Positions 26,746-35,653 are shown, counted from the first letter of the stretch. The stretch is 64,000 nucleotides of DNA from Pseudoalteromonas luteoviolacea (GCF_001696455.1 NZ_MAUJ01000007.1:62001-126000), one strand, 5' to 3'. Made by a program: numbers and translations. The notes: generated by a model not told the origin, from the letters alone.

Positions 26746-28036
26746 TGTCACCTGCCGATGTTTGAGGAAGCTCCAGTGCAAGCTTATTGATGAAATCATT
26801 CTTAAGCTCATCGGTCACATTTTTAACTTTGGTATGTACTTCAGTTACTTTTGCCGAATCAGTAGCAATTGCGTTTTTAAGCGAACCATCAATGGCCATT
26901 AAAGCGGCTTCTGCCTCTTCTATGCCGGTTAACATGCGTTGTTTCACTTCAGAGCCCTGCTCCGCATCTAGGAAGTCATCAAACCCTAACGTGTTATCGG
27001 TGTTACTGCCCTCTCCGGTAAAGATTTGTTTAAATGCGCGAAGGTTAGCCAGTAAGTTCTCTTTAGAGTGCTCCGAGATATCGGATTCCACATCTTGCGG
27101 GCATGTCTCAAACCCACAACTGTTTACAAATAGGCCCAGCGGTGTACCAAGCTTTTTGTCTTTTAGCTCTTCTGTCATATAGAAAAGCGCTTTTGAAATT
27201 TCATTTAATGCAAGGTGTGGCGTATCAAATGATGACCCGGGTTGGCCAGCATTTAATAGCTGATTCGCAAATCCATTATCACCTTGCCAGCGCGACAAGA
27301 TTTCATTGCTATTATCAACAATGTCGCCTGCTGCAGTGTGTGCGAACTCACATCGTGCGACTTTTCTCTCATTGATAGTTCGACCATTCCACGGTGCCAA
27401 AGCATCATTTTCAAAAGTACAGTTGTGGTCGTAATTCGCATTAAACAAAGCATGCTCGATAGCAATTAAGCCTTTGCGATCCGATGTACGGGTTTTGATA
27501 TCGTAAGGCAAATTCGCATTACCATTAATTATACCAGCTTCGTGATATACGATGTCTAAATCAATACTACACAGTGCGCCACCTGCAGGCCAAGAATAGA
27601 TCTTGCCCTTCAACTCTTTGCCATTAGTAAGCAAAGGACCCACCTGCATCAATTCAACATACTGCCAGCTAGCCATGGCCGCGCGCCAACTATCTTTAGC
27701 TTGCTCATGAAGGCTGTCTGCATTCTCTGCTTGCGCTTTTGCCGCACTACAAAACGCGCCAATTTGAGTCTGTTGTGCTTGTGCAAATGTATGGAACTGG
27801 GTTAAAGCAGGGCTCAGCACATTATTAACTAAGTTTGCAACCAAAGCGGCTTCATCAAATGTTGTGGGCTCTGTCGGCGTTGTTGGATCAGTTGGGTTGG
27901 TTGGGTTTGTAGGGTTTTGCGTATCACCATTGTCAGCAAATTCTGAACCTGTTGTACTCGACGTACTTTCTCCACAGCCGCTCAAAAGCAATGACACTGC
28001 AACAGCAACTGCGCTCAAAGGTTTTAACACTCTCAT
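26738..28036 (-). CDS. Imelysin (M75/EfeO-like) family lipoprotein
   Basis: A 432-residue lipoprotein. The signal peptide ends in LLLSGCGES, and a low-complexity Asn-Pro-Thr linker (about 40-60) tethers the domain to the membrane. The helical imelysin domain spans about 65-425. The family GxHxxE motif corresponds to GLIAIEH here, so the His is replaced while Glu is kept. Other typical stretches are WQYVELMQVGPL, WPAGGALCSID and LRAFKQIFTG. Imelysin-like proteins are tied to iron uptake; peptidase activity is doubtful. It is translationally coupled to the receptor downstream. DUF4856 gene lies 87 bases upstream with a hairpin between. Confidence 0.88.
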   Translation of the reverse strand: MRVLKPLSAVAVAVSLLLSGCGESTSSTTGSEFADNGDTQNPTNPTNPTDPTTPTEPTTFDEAALVANLVNNVLSPALTQFHTFAQAQQTQIGAFCSAAKAQAENADSLHEQAKDSWRAAMASWQYVELMQVGPLLTNGKELKGKIYSWPAGGALCSIDLDIVYHEAGIINGNANLPYDIKTRTSDRKGLIAIEHALFNANYDHNCTFENDALAPWNGRTINERKVARCEFAHTAAGDIVDNSNEILSRWQGDNGFANQLLNAGQPGSSFDTPHLALNEISKALFYMTEELKDKKLGTPLGLFVNSCGFETCPQDVESDISEHSKENLLANLRAFKQIFTGEGSNTDNTLGFDDFLDAEQGSEVKQRMLTGIEEAEAALMAIDGSLKNAIATDSAKVTEVHTKVKNVTDELKNDFINKLALELPQTSAGDND

Positions 28037-28070
28037 TGCGATTCTCTTTTTTGATACCTATAAATACAGC

Positions 28071-28102
28071 AAAAGGTTAGTCGCTTTAGCGACTAACCTT
28101 TT
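28071..28102 (-). promoter_or_regulatory. Strong intercistronic hairpin between DUF4856 and imelysin genes
   Basis: AAAAGGTTAGTCGC (28071-28084) and GCGACTAACCTTTT (28089-28102) pair perfectly over 14 bp with a TTTA loop. On the minus strand the stem ends in four T. It could be a partial terminator or an RNA-stability element that sets more lipoprotein than receptor. Confidence 0.75.
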
Positions 28103-28123
28103 CATAAATGTGAAACTAGTTGG

Positions 28124-29905
28124 TTACCACTTTTCAACATTTTCAGCATCGAACTCATATGCTTCTGCAATAATTGTACGTGCCTTTTTAAGGTCCTCGA
28201 TATATGCATCTACTTTGTCTGCTTCAAGCACTGGCGCATCACCCATTAGCGTGTGAATTTCTGCAAACTTGTCTGCACTAACTGGAGAAAACGGGTTGAA
28301 CTGGAAGTTCAATGCAAAACCTTTCATTTCACCCCAGTATTTAGCCAACTTCGCAAATTTACCAGCGTCAAACTCACCGTTCTTGATTTGAGTCAAGTTA
28401 CCGTCTTCTTTAGCAATTGTGTAGTTGATGTAGTGAATAACTGTCGCCGCGATTGATTTTTCCCAATTCAGTAGCGCTTGGTCACGGTACGTTTTAAGCG
28501 CCTTTTGGTCATCGTCGCTCCAATCAGCCACGTTCTTTGTGAAGTTCGCATTGATTAGTGCACGACCTTTAATAAATGCAATTTGCGCAGCACCAGAGAA
28601 ATCTGTTGGGTTGATATTTTCTACTGTGCCCTTGTCACGCTTAGACGCATTGGTTGAGTTACCGAAGTTGTACTCTGTAAGTAGATTAATTGTCCCATTT
28701 GAATCAGCATCCTGAGCTGCAGAGCTTGAGATAGCTGCATCGCTGAACTCTAGGTAGTGAGTCGCAGCACCAAAGTAACCATAACCTTCGTCAAACTTGT
28801 GCTCAAGCTCAGTGTAAGATTTACCATCGGCAATAACTGTGTTGTCAGCAGACTTGTCACCAATTGTTAATTCATCTAGGTAATCATCAGCACCCTGAGA
28901 TAATGCAACGGCACCATTTAAATGCTTCTGAATAAGCTGAACAAGGTCAAGACCTTCAGGCGTGATGAATAGGCTGTTTAGTTCTACTGTTACGCCATTA
29001 TGTGTTGCCGTGTGTAGGTCACCATTTTCGAATTTAGTGATTTGCGCGTCAATCAGGTCTAGGTAGTAAAGAACCAAACCTTCAGGTGTAGATGGGTGAG
29101 TACCAAACTCAGTCCAACCAACTAGAGAGCCGTTTTCTTCCCACTTTTTGTTCATGTAAGTCGTATCACGACCTGCAATCTTACCACCCTCACCAGCTAC
29201 TTTTTTAAGGCTAGAGATTTGGCCTAGAGTTGTTTGCTCAGCCGTAACACCAGATAGGAAAGTTAATGCTGTGTCTTGACGAGATTCGTCTGTTGGGAAC
29301 AAGAAGCCACGTGCATCCGCTAAGATTTTTCTTAATTCGGTAACATCGTTTGTACCATCAACACCCGTTTTAAGGGTACCTAGTAGCTTTTTCGCTTCTG
29401 AGATAGCCGCTTGGCGAGAAACTTGACCAGAATAAGAAACTGAAGACGTACCATTGTGGCCAAATGCATACACATTCACGCCATCTGTCGCTGGCACATC
29501 AGTAATTGTGATAACAACTTCTTGTTCTGTTTTTTCACCTGCAGAGTCTTCCGCTGAAACAGTTAATGTGACTTTGTGATCTGTTTCTTGCTCATAGTTA
29601 AGTGTGTTTGCTGCTTTTAGCTTTAGCTGTCCGTCAACAATTTCAAAGCGTCCATCGCTTACAGTGTACTTTAGTGCATCTAATGCGTCTGTGTCATCAG
29701 CAAACGTAACACCAGTTACCGCTTCACCTAGCTTATCTTCCTCAACAGCAACAGTACCTAATGTAATTGTTGGCTTTTGATTAGTAGGCGTTGGTGTAGG
29801 CGTAGGTTCAGGAGTGTTGTTATCGCTACTAGAGCCACCACAGCCAGTTAAACCCATAGTTGCAGCTAAAACTGCAGTTGCAAGCAGAGACTTTCTTATT
29901 GCCAT
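28124..29905 (-). CDS. DUF4856 lipoprotein with cadherin-like N-terminal domain
   Basis: A 593-residue lipoprotein. The start at 29905 gives a classical signal with MGLTGCGGSSS and a Pro-Thr linker; longer frames upstream add non-signal sequence. Residues about 50-150 form a cadherin-like beta-sandwich (TITLGTVAVEEDKLGE ... VVITITDVP). The rest is the DUF4856 domain, starting near DGVNVYAFGHNGTSSVSYSGQ, helical, with DARGFLFPTDESRQD and repeated helical stretches. DUF4856 genes are often next to imelysin and TonB-receptor genes. Function unknown; a surface or periplasmic iron-binding partner is inferred. Confidence 0.82.
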   Translation of the reverse strand: MAIRKSLLATAVLAATMGLTGCGGSSSDNNTPEPTPTPTPTNQKPTITLGTVAVEEDKLGEAVTGVTFADDTDALDALKYTVSDGRFEIVDGQLKLKAANTLNYEQETDHKVTLTVSAEDSAGEKTEQEVVITITDVPATDGVNVYAFGHNGTSSVSYSGQVSRQAAISEAKKLLGTLKTGVDGTNDVTELRKILADARGFLFPTDESRQDTALTFLSGVTAEQTTLGQISSLKKVAGEGGKIAGRDTTYMNKKWEENGSLVGWTEFGTHPSTPEGLVLYYLDLIDAQITKFENGDLHTATHNGVTVELNSLFITPEGLDLVQLIQKHLNGAVALSQGADDYLDELTIGDKSADNTVIADGKSYTELEHKFDEGYGYFGAATHYLEFSDAAISSSAAQDADSNGTINLLTEYNFGNSTNASKRDKGTVENINPTDFSGAAQIAFIKGRALINANFTKNVADWSDDDQKALKTYRDQALLNWEKSIAATVIHYINYTIAKEDGNLTQIKNGEFDAGKFAKLAKYWGEMKGFALNFQFNPFSPVSADKFAEIHTLMGDAPVLEADKVDAYIEDLKKARTIIAEAYEFDAENVEKW

Positions 29906-29957
29906 TGGACGTTTTCCTATGAAAATTATTTGTATTTGCATTTTCTTAACGGGACAA

Positions 29958-29995
29958 AGTATACACAGACCTAAATAGCAATCAATATTATTTGC
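29958..29995 (-). promoter_or_regulatory. Promoter of the DUF4856-imelysin-receptor operon with Fur-like box
   Basis: On the minus strand TTGATT (29980-29985) and TATACT (29958-29963), spaced by 16 bases, make a good sigma-70 promoter. The imperfect palindrome GCAAATAATATTGATTGC (29978-29995) covers the -35 box and agrees with about 11 of 19 positions of the classical Fur consensus. A second, related AT-rich GCAAATA stretch lies near 29934-29940. Confidence 0.55.
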
Positions 29996-30170
29996 GTTGT
30001 TAAGAGTATACAAATAGAGGGGTAGAGATAAGATTAAATATAGAAGAGAAAATGAGAGTCACTAGCATTAATTACATATAATTTCATAAGCATATGTTTT
30101 AAAAAGAAAACAGGTTTATTCCAGTGAATGCAATGTAAAGAGAAAACTTATTTTTAACAGAAAAGAGTTG

Positions 30171-30201
30171 ATTTATAGTTCGAAAAATTCGAACTATAAA
30201 T
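30171..30201 (-). repeat. 14-bp perfect inverted repeat over the stop codon of the orphan regulator gene
   Basis: ATTTATAGTTCGAA (30171-30184) and TTCGAACTATAAAT (30188-30201) pair perfectly with a 3-base loop, and the regulator stop codon lies inside. The stem is AT-rich and no T run follows, so it may act as a weak terminator or an mRNA 3'-end stabiliser. Confidence 0.6.
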
Positions 30202-30928
30202 TTTGTTCCCACGCCTCTTTTACGAACAGATACCCTTGGCGCCAAACGGTTTTTATCTTTTGTGGGCTACTCGCATTGTCACCAAGCTTTTTTCTCAGGC
30301 ATGAAACTCGAACATCAATGGTTCGGCTATTAGCTTGATAATGCTGGCCAATAATTTTTTGATATATCTCTTCTCGGCTTACAACTTTTGGCGCTCGAGA
30401 CGCTAATAACCAAATTAGATCAAATTCGTGCGTTGTCAAACTCACTAATTCACCATCAAGCAATACAGTGCGTTCATCTCCTTTAATCGTTAAATTGCCA
30501 AATGAGAGCTCACTACTTGATGCACCCGCCTTAGTTGTTGTCGAGCCGCGCACTTTCCTGATAAGAGCATCCAATCTCGCCCGCCATAACCTGGGTTTTG
30601 CGTGAGTCGAGACGACATCGTCCGCACCAAGCTCTAACAATAAACTTTGGATATCGTCATTATTGTCATCAACGGAAACTAGTACAGGTACCTGAAAGTG
30701 AGACTTTAATGTGTTAATGGTGTCAAACCTTGCGCTTGTGGCAATAGTTTGGTCAATCACAATGCTGTTTACAATTCCTTGATTATTTCTATGATTTACA
30801 TGATCCAAGTTTTCTAGCACCATCGTTTGCACATCAAAACCCTGACCCTGAAGTGCAGCTAAAGGCGCTGCCAAGCTGTTAACTTTGCTCTCTGCGATTA
30901 AAACGGTATGCACTGCTAAACCCCGCAT
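30194..30928 (-). CDS. Atypical OmpR-type regulator with degenerate receiver domain
   Basis: A 244-residue protein. The C-terminal winged helix (about 140-240) is intact: SFGNLTIKGDERTVLLDG, TTHEFDLIWLLASRAPKVVSREE and RTIDVRVSCLRKKLGD. The N-terminal part aligns only loosely to a receiver. The acidic pair is LIAES instead of VEDD, the strand-3 site reads IVIDQT, and the Thr/Ser and Lys positions are VSVDD and THAKP. Phosphorylation is therefore doubtful. There is no kinase neighbour. A GTG at 30913 with GCGGGG seven bases upstream may be the real start, shortening it by five residues. It lies upstream of the iron operon and after ilvY on the same strand. Confidence 0.82.
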   Translation of the reverse strand: MRGLAVHTVLIAESKVNSLAAPLAALQGQGFDVQTMVLENLDHVNHRNNQGIVNSIVIDQTIATSARFDTINTLKSHFQVPVLVSVDDNNDDIQSLLLELGADDVVSTHAKPRLWRARLDALIRKVRGSTTTKAGASSSELSFGNLTIKGDERTVLLDGELVSLTTHEFDLIWLLASRAPKVVSREEIYQKIIGQHYQANSRTIDVRVSCLRKKLGDNASSPQKIKTVWRQGYLFVKEAWEQNL

Positions 30929-30975
30929 TTGATTTATATTTTTGCGAGTCTACAGCGGCTAACTGAACTCTAGCT

Positions 30976-31869
30976 TTACGAATTAAATATTCCATTGGCG
31001 ACATGGAATAATTTATTAATTACGGGATCTTGCAGGCGCTTCTTTTTAGCCACGAGGCCGATATCTATCTCCTCAGACTGTAGATTTAATTGCTGTACTT
31101 GGTTTTTAAAAGGGCTTTGTGCAAGAACTATCTCAGGTACATACGCAACGCCAAAACCCAAGCTTGTTAGCGCGACCATCGCTTCATGCCCTGACACATG
31201 GGCGTATACCTGAGGCTGAATAGACATACGTTTAAAAAATCGATCTATCCGCTCTTTTAATACGCCCTGCTCAGGCACAATAAATGGGAGCTGCGCCCAA
31301 GGTAATGAAGAGTCCGCGCATTTTTCTAGCAGCTCAGTTAGTGGGCACTGCATTGTCGGCGCAATAAATACGAGCCGAGAACGACCGATTGATTGGTACT
31401 CTACTCCCTGAGCTAGATGTGCTGGTTTTACCGCTACTGCAACATCAGCTAAATCACTCTGCACCTGAGCAATGGAGTGTGCCGGATCTCCGGTGATTAA
31501 ATTCAATTCAACCTGCGGGAATTCTTTTCTATAACGGGCAAATAAGTCGTAGATAAAACTATAAGAGGCTGTCACAGAGCAGTATAGACTCAATTCACCA
31601 GACAGCGGTTGAGACTCATCTTGGCACTCACTTTTGAATTGCCGCCAACTGGCCAGAGTAGCTTGGGCATATTGCACAAAGGCTTTTCCCTGCGGAGTGA
31701 GAGACACACTGCGATTATCGCGAATAAACAAAGCCGTACCAACTTCATTTTCGAGCTGCTTAATTTGGCGACTCAATGTCGGGGGACTAATATAACAACG
31801 CTCACTCGCACGAGAAAAGTGTAGTGTATCTGCAAGGGCTAAAAAGTAATTAAGTTGTTTGTGGTCCAT
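30976..31869 (-). CDS. ilvY: LysR-type regulator IlvY
   Basis: A 297-residue LysR regulator. The N-terminal helix-turn-helix (about 1-60) is LNYFLALADTLHFSRASERCYISPPTLSRQIKQLE with small variation, and the C-terminal 200 residues form the inducer-binding domain. Divergent placement next to ilvC, as in E. coli, supports IlvY. E. coli IlvY activates ilvC when acetolactate or acetohydroxybutyrate is present and represses itself. A 25-bp dyad in the shared intergenic region (31880-31904) is the likely operator. Confidence 0.93.
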   Translation of the reverse strand: MDHKQLNYFLALADTLHFSRASERCYISPPTLSRQIKQLENEVGTALFIRDNRSVSLTPQGKAFVQYAQATLASWRQFKSECQDESQPLSGELSLYCSVTASYSFIYDLFARYRKEFPQVELNLITGDPAHSIAQVQSDLADVAVAVKPAHLAQGVEYQSIGRSRLVFIAPTMQCPLTELLEKCADSSLPWAQLPFIVPEQGVLKERIDRFFKRMSIQPQVYAHVSGHEAMVALTSLGFGVAYVPEIVLAQSPFKNQVQQLNLQSEEIDIGLVAKKKRLQDPVINKLFHVANGIFNS

Positions 31870-31879
31870 TTACTTGCCT

Positions 31880-31904
31880 TTGTATTTCATAATGTGAAAT
31901 ACAA
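31880..31904. promoter_or_regulatory. Palindromic operator between ilvY and ilvC (candidate IlvY site)
   Basis: TTGTATTTCA (31880-31889) and TGAAATACAA (31895-31904) form a perfect 10-bp dyad with a 5-base centre, containing the T-N11-A pattern of LysR-type sites. It starts 11 bases from the ilvY start codon. Confidence 0.75.
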
Positions 31905-32000
31905 TAATTTAAATATATCATTTTACGCAACCTAAATATCCTCTTATCTTAAACCTATACCGAAAAACAGAGTAACATTAAGAAATAAGCAGGATCTGAC

Positions 32001-33473
32001 ATGGCGAACTATTTTAATTCTTTATCATTGCGAGAACAGCTAGCGCAATTAGCACAGTGCGAATTTATGAACCCTTCAGAGTTTAGTGAAGGCGTTGACG
32101 TACTACTTGGTAAAAAGTTGGTAATTGTAGGGTGTGGTGCGCAAGGGTTAAATCAGGGCCTAAACCTAAGAGACTCAGGGCTCAACGTATCATACGCGTT
32201 GAGGCAGTCTGCGATTGATGAAAAAAGACAGTCTTATCTAAATGCAAGCGACAATGGCTTTATCGTAGGCACCTATGAGGAACTAATCCCAGACGCTGAT
32301 CTCGTTTTAAATTTAACGCCAGACAAGCAACATACCGCTGTGGTCAGTGCTGTAATGCCTTTAATGAAGCAAGGCGCAACTTTAGCGTACTCCCATGGTT
32401 TCAACATCGTTGAAGAAGGCATGCAAGTCAGAGACGACATTACTGTGATTATGGTTGCGCCCAAGTGCCCGGGTACAGAGGTTAGAGAAGAGTACAAAAG
32501 AGGCTTTGGCGTGCCAACGTTGATTGCAGTGCACCCTGAGAATGACCCACAAGGTCAAGGGCTTGCTCAAGCTAAAGCCTACGCAGCTGGTACTGGTGGA
32601 CATCGTGCAGGTGTTCTTAACTCATCGTTTATTGCAGAAGTTAAGTCTGACTTGATGGGTGAACAAACAATTTTATGTGGCATGCTGCAAACAGGCTCAT
32701 TGCTGTGCTTTGACAAAATGGTTGAGCAAGGTATTGCACCTGACTACGCTTCAAAATTGATCCAATATGGCTGGGAAGTAATCACTGAAGCACTCAAGCA
32801 TGGTGGTATTACCAACATGATGGACAGATTGTCAAACCCGGCAAAGATAAAAGCTTTTGAATTAAGTGAAGAGCTTAAAGCACTGATGACGCCTTTATAC
32901 AACAAGCATATGGATGACATCATCAGTGGTGAATTCTCTAAAGGCATGATGGCAGATTGGGCCGAAGGTGATGCAAAGCTATTGACTTGGCGTGCAGAAA
33001 CTGCACAAACCGCCTTTGAGAAGCAAGCCAATACTGAGCAGCACATCTCTGAACAAGCCTTTTTTGATAAGGGTATTTTGATGGTCGCGATGGTTAAAGC
33101 TGGCGTTGAGCTTGCTTTTGAAACTATGACGGCAGCTGGCATTATTGACGAGTCAGCATACTATGAGTCACTGCATGAAACGCCACTAATCGCAAATACG
33201 ATAGCACGTAAAAAGCTATTTGAAATGAATAGAACAATCTCGGATACAGCTGAATATGGTTGCTACCTATATAACCATGCTTGCCTACCGCTATTGAAAC
33301 CATTCATGGAGAATATTCAAAGTGACGTTATCGGTGCAGGCCTAAGCACAGACGACAATTATGTGGATAATCAAAAACTCATTGCCGTGAACGATGCTAT
33401 TCGCAGCCACCCTGTTGAAATCATCGGCAAAGAATTACGTGGCTATATGTCCGCAATGAAACGCATTGTTTAA
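32001..33473 (+). CDS. ilvC: Ketol-acid reductoisomerase (class II)
   Basis: A 490-residue class II (long) enzyme, as in E. coli. It converts acetolactate and acetohydroxybutyrate to dihydroxy acids in valine, leucine and isoleucine synthesis, using NADPH and Mg2+. The Rossmann domain has KLVIVGCGAQGLNQGLNLRDSG and the NADPH-determining loop with RQSAIDEKRQS. MVAPKCPGTEVREEYKRG and the metal-binding acidic residues in SDLMGEQTILCGML follow. Two knotted helical repeats fill the C-terminal half. It is divergent from ilvY and ends at its own terminator. Confidence 0.97.
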   Translation: MANYFNSLSLREQLAQLAQCEFMNPSEFSEGVDVLLGKKLVIVGCGAQGLNQGLNLRDSGLNVSYALRQSAIDEKRQSYLNASDNGFIVGTYEELIPDADLVLNLTPDKQHTAVVSAVMPLMKQGATLAYSHGFNIVEEGMQVRDDITVIMVAPKCPGTEVREEYKRGFGVPTLIAVHPENDPQGQGLAQAKAYAAGTGGHRAGVLNSSFIAEVKSDLMGEQTILCGMLQTGSLLCFDKMVEQGIAPDYASKLIQYGWEVITEALKHGGITNMMDRLSNPAKIKAFELSEELKALMTPLYNKHMDDIISGEFSKGMMADWAEGDAKLLTWRAETAQTAFEKQANTEQHISEQAFFDKGILMVAMVKAGVELAFETMTAAGIIDESAYYESLHETPLIANTIARKKLFEMNRTISDTAEYGCYLYNHACLPLLKPFMENIQSDVIGAGLSTDDNYVDNQKLIAVNDAIRSHPVEIIGKELRGYMSAMKRIV

Positions 33474-33498
33474 AGTAAAGTTCGCTTGTTAGAACCAA

Positions 33499-33528
33499 GG
33501 CCCATTAGTGCAAGCTATGGGCTTTTTT
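33499..33528 (+). terminator. Intrinsic terminator of ilvC
   Basis: GCCCAT (33500-33505) and ATGGGC (33517-33522) form a stem followed by six T, 26 bases after the ilvC stop. Confidence 0.82.
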
Positions 33529-33643
33529 AGTCTTTTTTAATCCTTTTTTATTATGTTTAACGACAATTAGTATAAATGTATATGTGTTAATTATTGACCA
33601 TGCTAAAATTATCACCACACGGTAATAAGTACTAGTAGGCTAA

Positions 33644-35548
33644 ATGAGTAACACAGGTTTAACAATCACGCAGAAAATCACCATTCTAGGCAGTGCAACG
33701 GCAATTCTCGTTGCAAGTTTGATCGGCTTTATCTCAGTTTACCAATCAAAAACGATGGTTGAGACCAGAATGCTTAGTTCTGAATTACCTAGTAAAGTTG
33801 AAAGCATCACCAAATCTTTAGAGCAAGAGATTGTGGTTTTGAAAAATGCCGCCAAACAACTTTCTAGCAACCAATTTATTGTCGACGCAGCCAAAAGCGG
33901 GCAACTAGACGAGAAGCTATTGCTTGAAGAATTAAATAGACTACAACGCCAATATGGACTTGCCACAGCCTCATGGGCAAATAGAGAGAATTATAAATAC
34001 TGGAATCAAAGTGGCTTTTTGCGCGTATTAAATCAACAGCAAGATGGCTGGTTTTTTGCGTTTAAAAGCAGTAATCAGTCGTACTCAATTAGTATATTCC
34101 AAGAAGCGCCTGGTGACGTTAAAATGTTTGTAAATCACCAGCAAACCAACGGTATAGGTCTTGCTGGCCTCGCTAAAAGCATTGATGAAATGCAGAGAAA
34201 ACTTGCAAACATGCGCATCGAGAAGAGCGGTTTTGTTTTTGTCGTTAACAAAAAAGGGACGGTGCAATTACACCCAGACGCAAGTTTAGTTGCAAAGTCA
34301 AACTTGGACGAATTCTACGACCAATCAGCGGCTGCTAAGCTATTAAATGGCTCAAAGCTAAATATCCTAAAATTAGAGTCGCAGGGTGAGGCTGTATTAG
34401 TTGCCGCGAATCAAATCCCAGAGACAGATCTATACGTTATCGCACAAGTACCACAGAGTGAAGTGTTCTCAGAAGTAAATAATTTACAATGGCAGATCGT
34501 AACATTTGCACTCGTCATTGCACTGATAGCAAGTATTATTAGCGTACTTTTAGCCCGTACATTAAGCGCTCCATTACTTAAAATGGCAGATGTATTTAAA
34601 CAATTAGGTAGTGGCGATGCTAATTTGAACTACCGAGTACCTAACTCCGAGCAACCGGAGCTGGCAGCACTAGGAGATGGGTTTAATCAGTTTATCGGCA
34701 AAATTGAGTCTGCGATTACCAAGGTCGCAAGCGAGAGCCGTGATATTCGCGCGGCCAGTGAGCAAGTATTTGCGCAATCACAACGTAACTCTCAATGCTT
34801 GGATGAACAAAAGAATCAGACGATTTCCGTAGCGGCTGCAATCAATGAAATGGCGGCAACTGTGCAGGAAATTGCTGGCAGTGCAAACAACACTGCCAAG
34901 TTAACACTTGCGAGTAAAGACAACTCTGAAGAGAGCCACGACTGTGTGCAAACCAGTCAAGAGACCCTGATGGAGTTAGCAACAGACATTCAAAATATGG
35001 CCTCACAGGTTGCAACGCTGGCAAGTAAAACTCAGTCAATCGCAAATATTCTAGATGTTATTCGTGCTATATCAGAGCAAACAAATCTACTCGCACTCAA
35101 TGCCGCTATCGAATCAGCCCGTGCTGGTGAGCATGGACGAGGCTTTGCCGTTGTAGCAGATGAAGTGCGGGCATTGGCAAGTAGGACGTCTCAATCAACT
35201 GACGAAATTCAAGCAACGATTACTGAACTCACTTCAGCATCCGACTCAATCGTAGAGCAAATTGCCCTCTCATCCAAGCAGGCTGAGCAGAGCGTTAGCC
35301 AAATGCAAACTTCGGTTGAGCTGATGGACACCATCACAGAAACGGCCAATCAGATTAATGACATGACGACGCTTATTGCGACAGCGACAGAAGAACAGAG
35401 CAATGTGGTCGTTGATGTGGGTCGTAGTATCGAGCAGATAAGCGTGATCAGTGATGAAGTTATGAATGAGCAGCTTAATACTGAGCAAGCGATACAGCAA
35501 CTTGCTGATTCTGCTAAAGCACTGGATAAATTAGTGGCGTCTTTTTAG
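33644..35548 (+). CDS. Methyl-accepting chemotaxis protein with periplasmic Cache-type sensor
   Basis: A 634-residue chemoreceptor. The first transmembrane helix is about 12-30, a periplasmic domain about 31-275 resembling Cache domains (with SGFVFVVNKKGTVQLHPD), and the second helix about 280-302. A HAMP domain (RTLSAPLLKMADVFKQLGSGDANLNYR) follows. The signalling tip contains SEQTNLLALNAAIESARAGEHGRGFAVVADEVRALA with the universal hairpin. There is no C-terminal CheR-tether pentapeptide. Cache sensors often bind amino acids or small carboxylates; the ligand is unknown. A monocistronic gene by position. Confidence 0.93.
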   Translation: MSNTGLTITQKITILGSATAILVASLIGFISVYQSKTMVETRMLSSELPSKVESITKSLEQEIVVLKNAAKQLSSNQFIVDAAKSGQLDEKLLLEELNRLQRQYGLATASWANRENYKYWNQSGFLRVLNQQQDGWFFAFKSSNQSYSISIFQEAPGDVKMFVNHQQTNGIGLAGLAKSIDEMQRKLANMRIEKSGFVFVVNKKGTVQLHPDASLVAKSNLDEFYDQSAAAKLLNGSKLNILKLESQGEAVLVAANQIPETDLYVIAQVPQSEVFSEVNNLQWQIVTFALVIALIASIISVLLARTLSAPLLKMADVFKQLGSGDANLNYRVPNSEQPELAALGDGFNQFIGKIESAITKVASESRDIRAASEQVFAQSQRNSQCLDEQKNQTISVAAAINEMAATVQEIAGSANNTAKLTLASKDNSEESHDCVQTSQETLMELATDIQNMASQVATLASKTQSIANILDVIRAISEQTNLLALNAAIESARAGEHGRGFAVVADEVRALASRTSQSTDEIQATITELTSASDSIVEQIALSSKQAEQSVSQMQTSVELMDTITETANQINDMTTLIATATEEQSNVVVDVGRSIEQISVISDEVMNEQLNTEQAIQQLADSAKALDKLVASF

Positions 35549-35653
35549 CTCGACACTGAATAAAAAGCCAGCAACGCTTTGTAACAATTTTTTCTTTATT
35601 TACTCCCAACATTCGCTACGCTAATAATAGATAAGTAGTTGGGAGTAATCTAA

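Noticed and set aside
27864..27920. Tandem GTT/GGG-rich repeats as a regulatory or recombination repeat
   Set aside because: They encode the Asn-Pro-Thr linker of the imelysin lipoprotein on the other strand.
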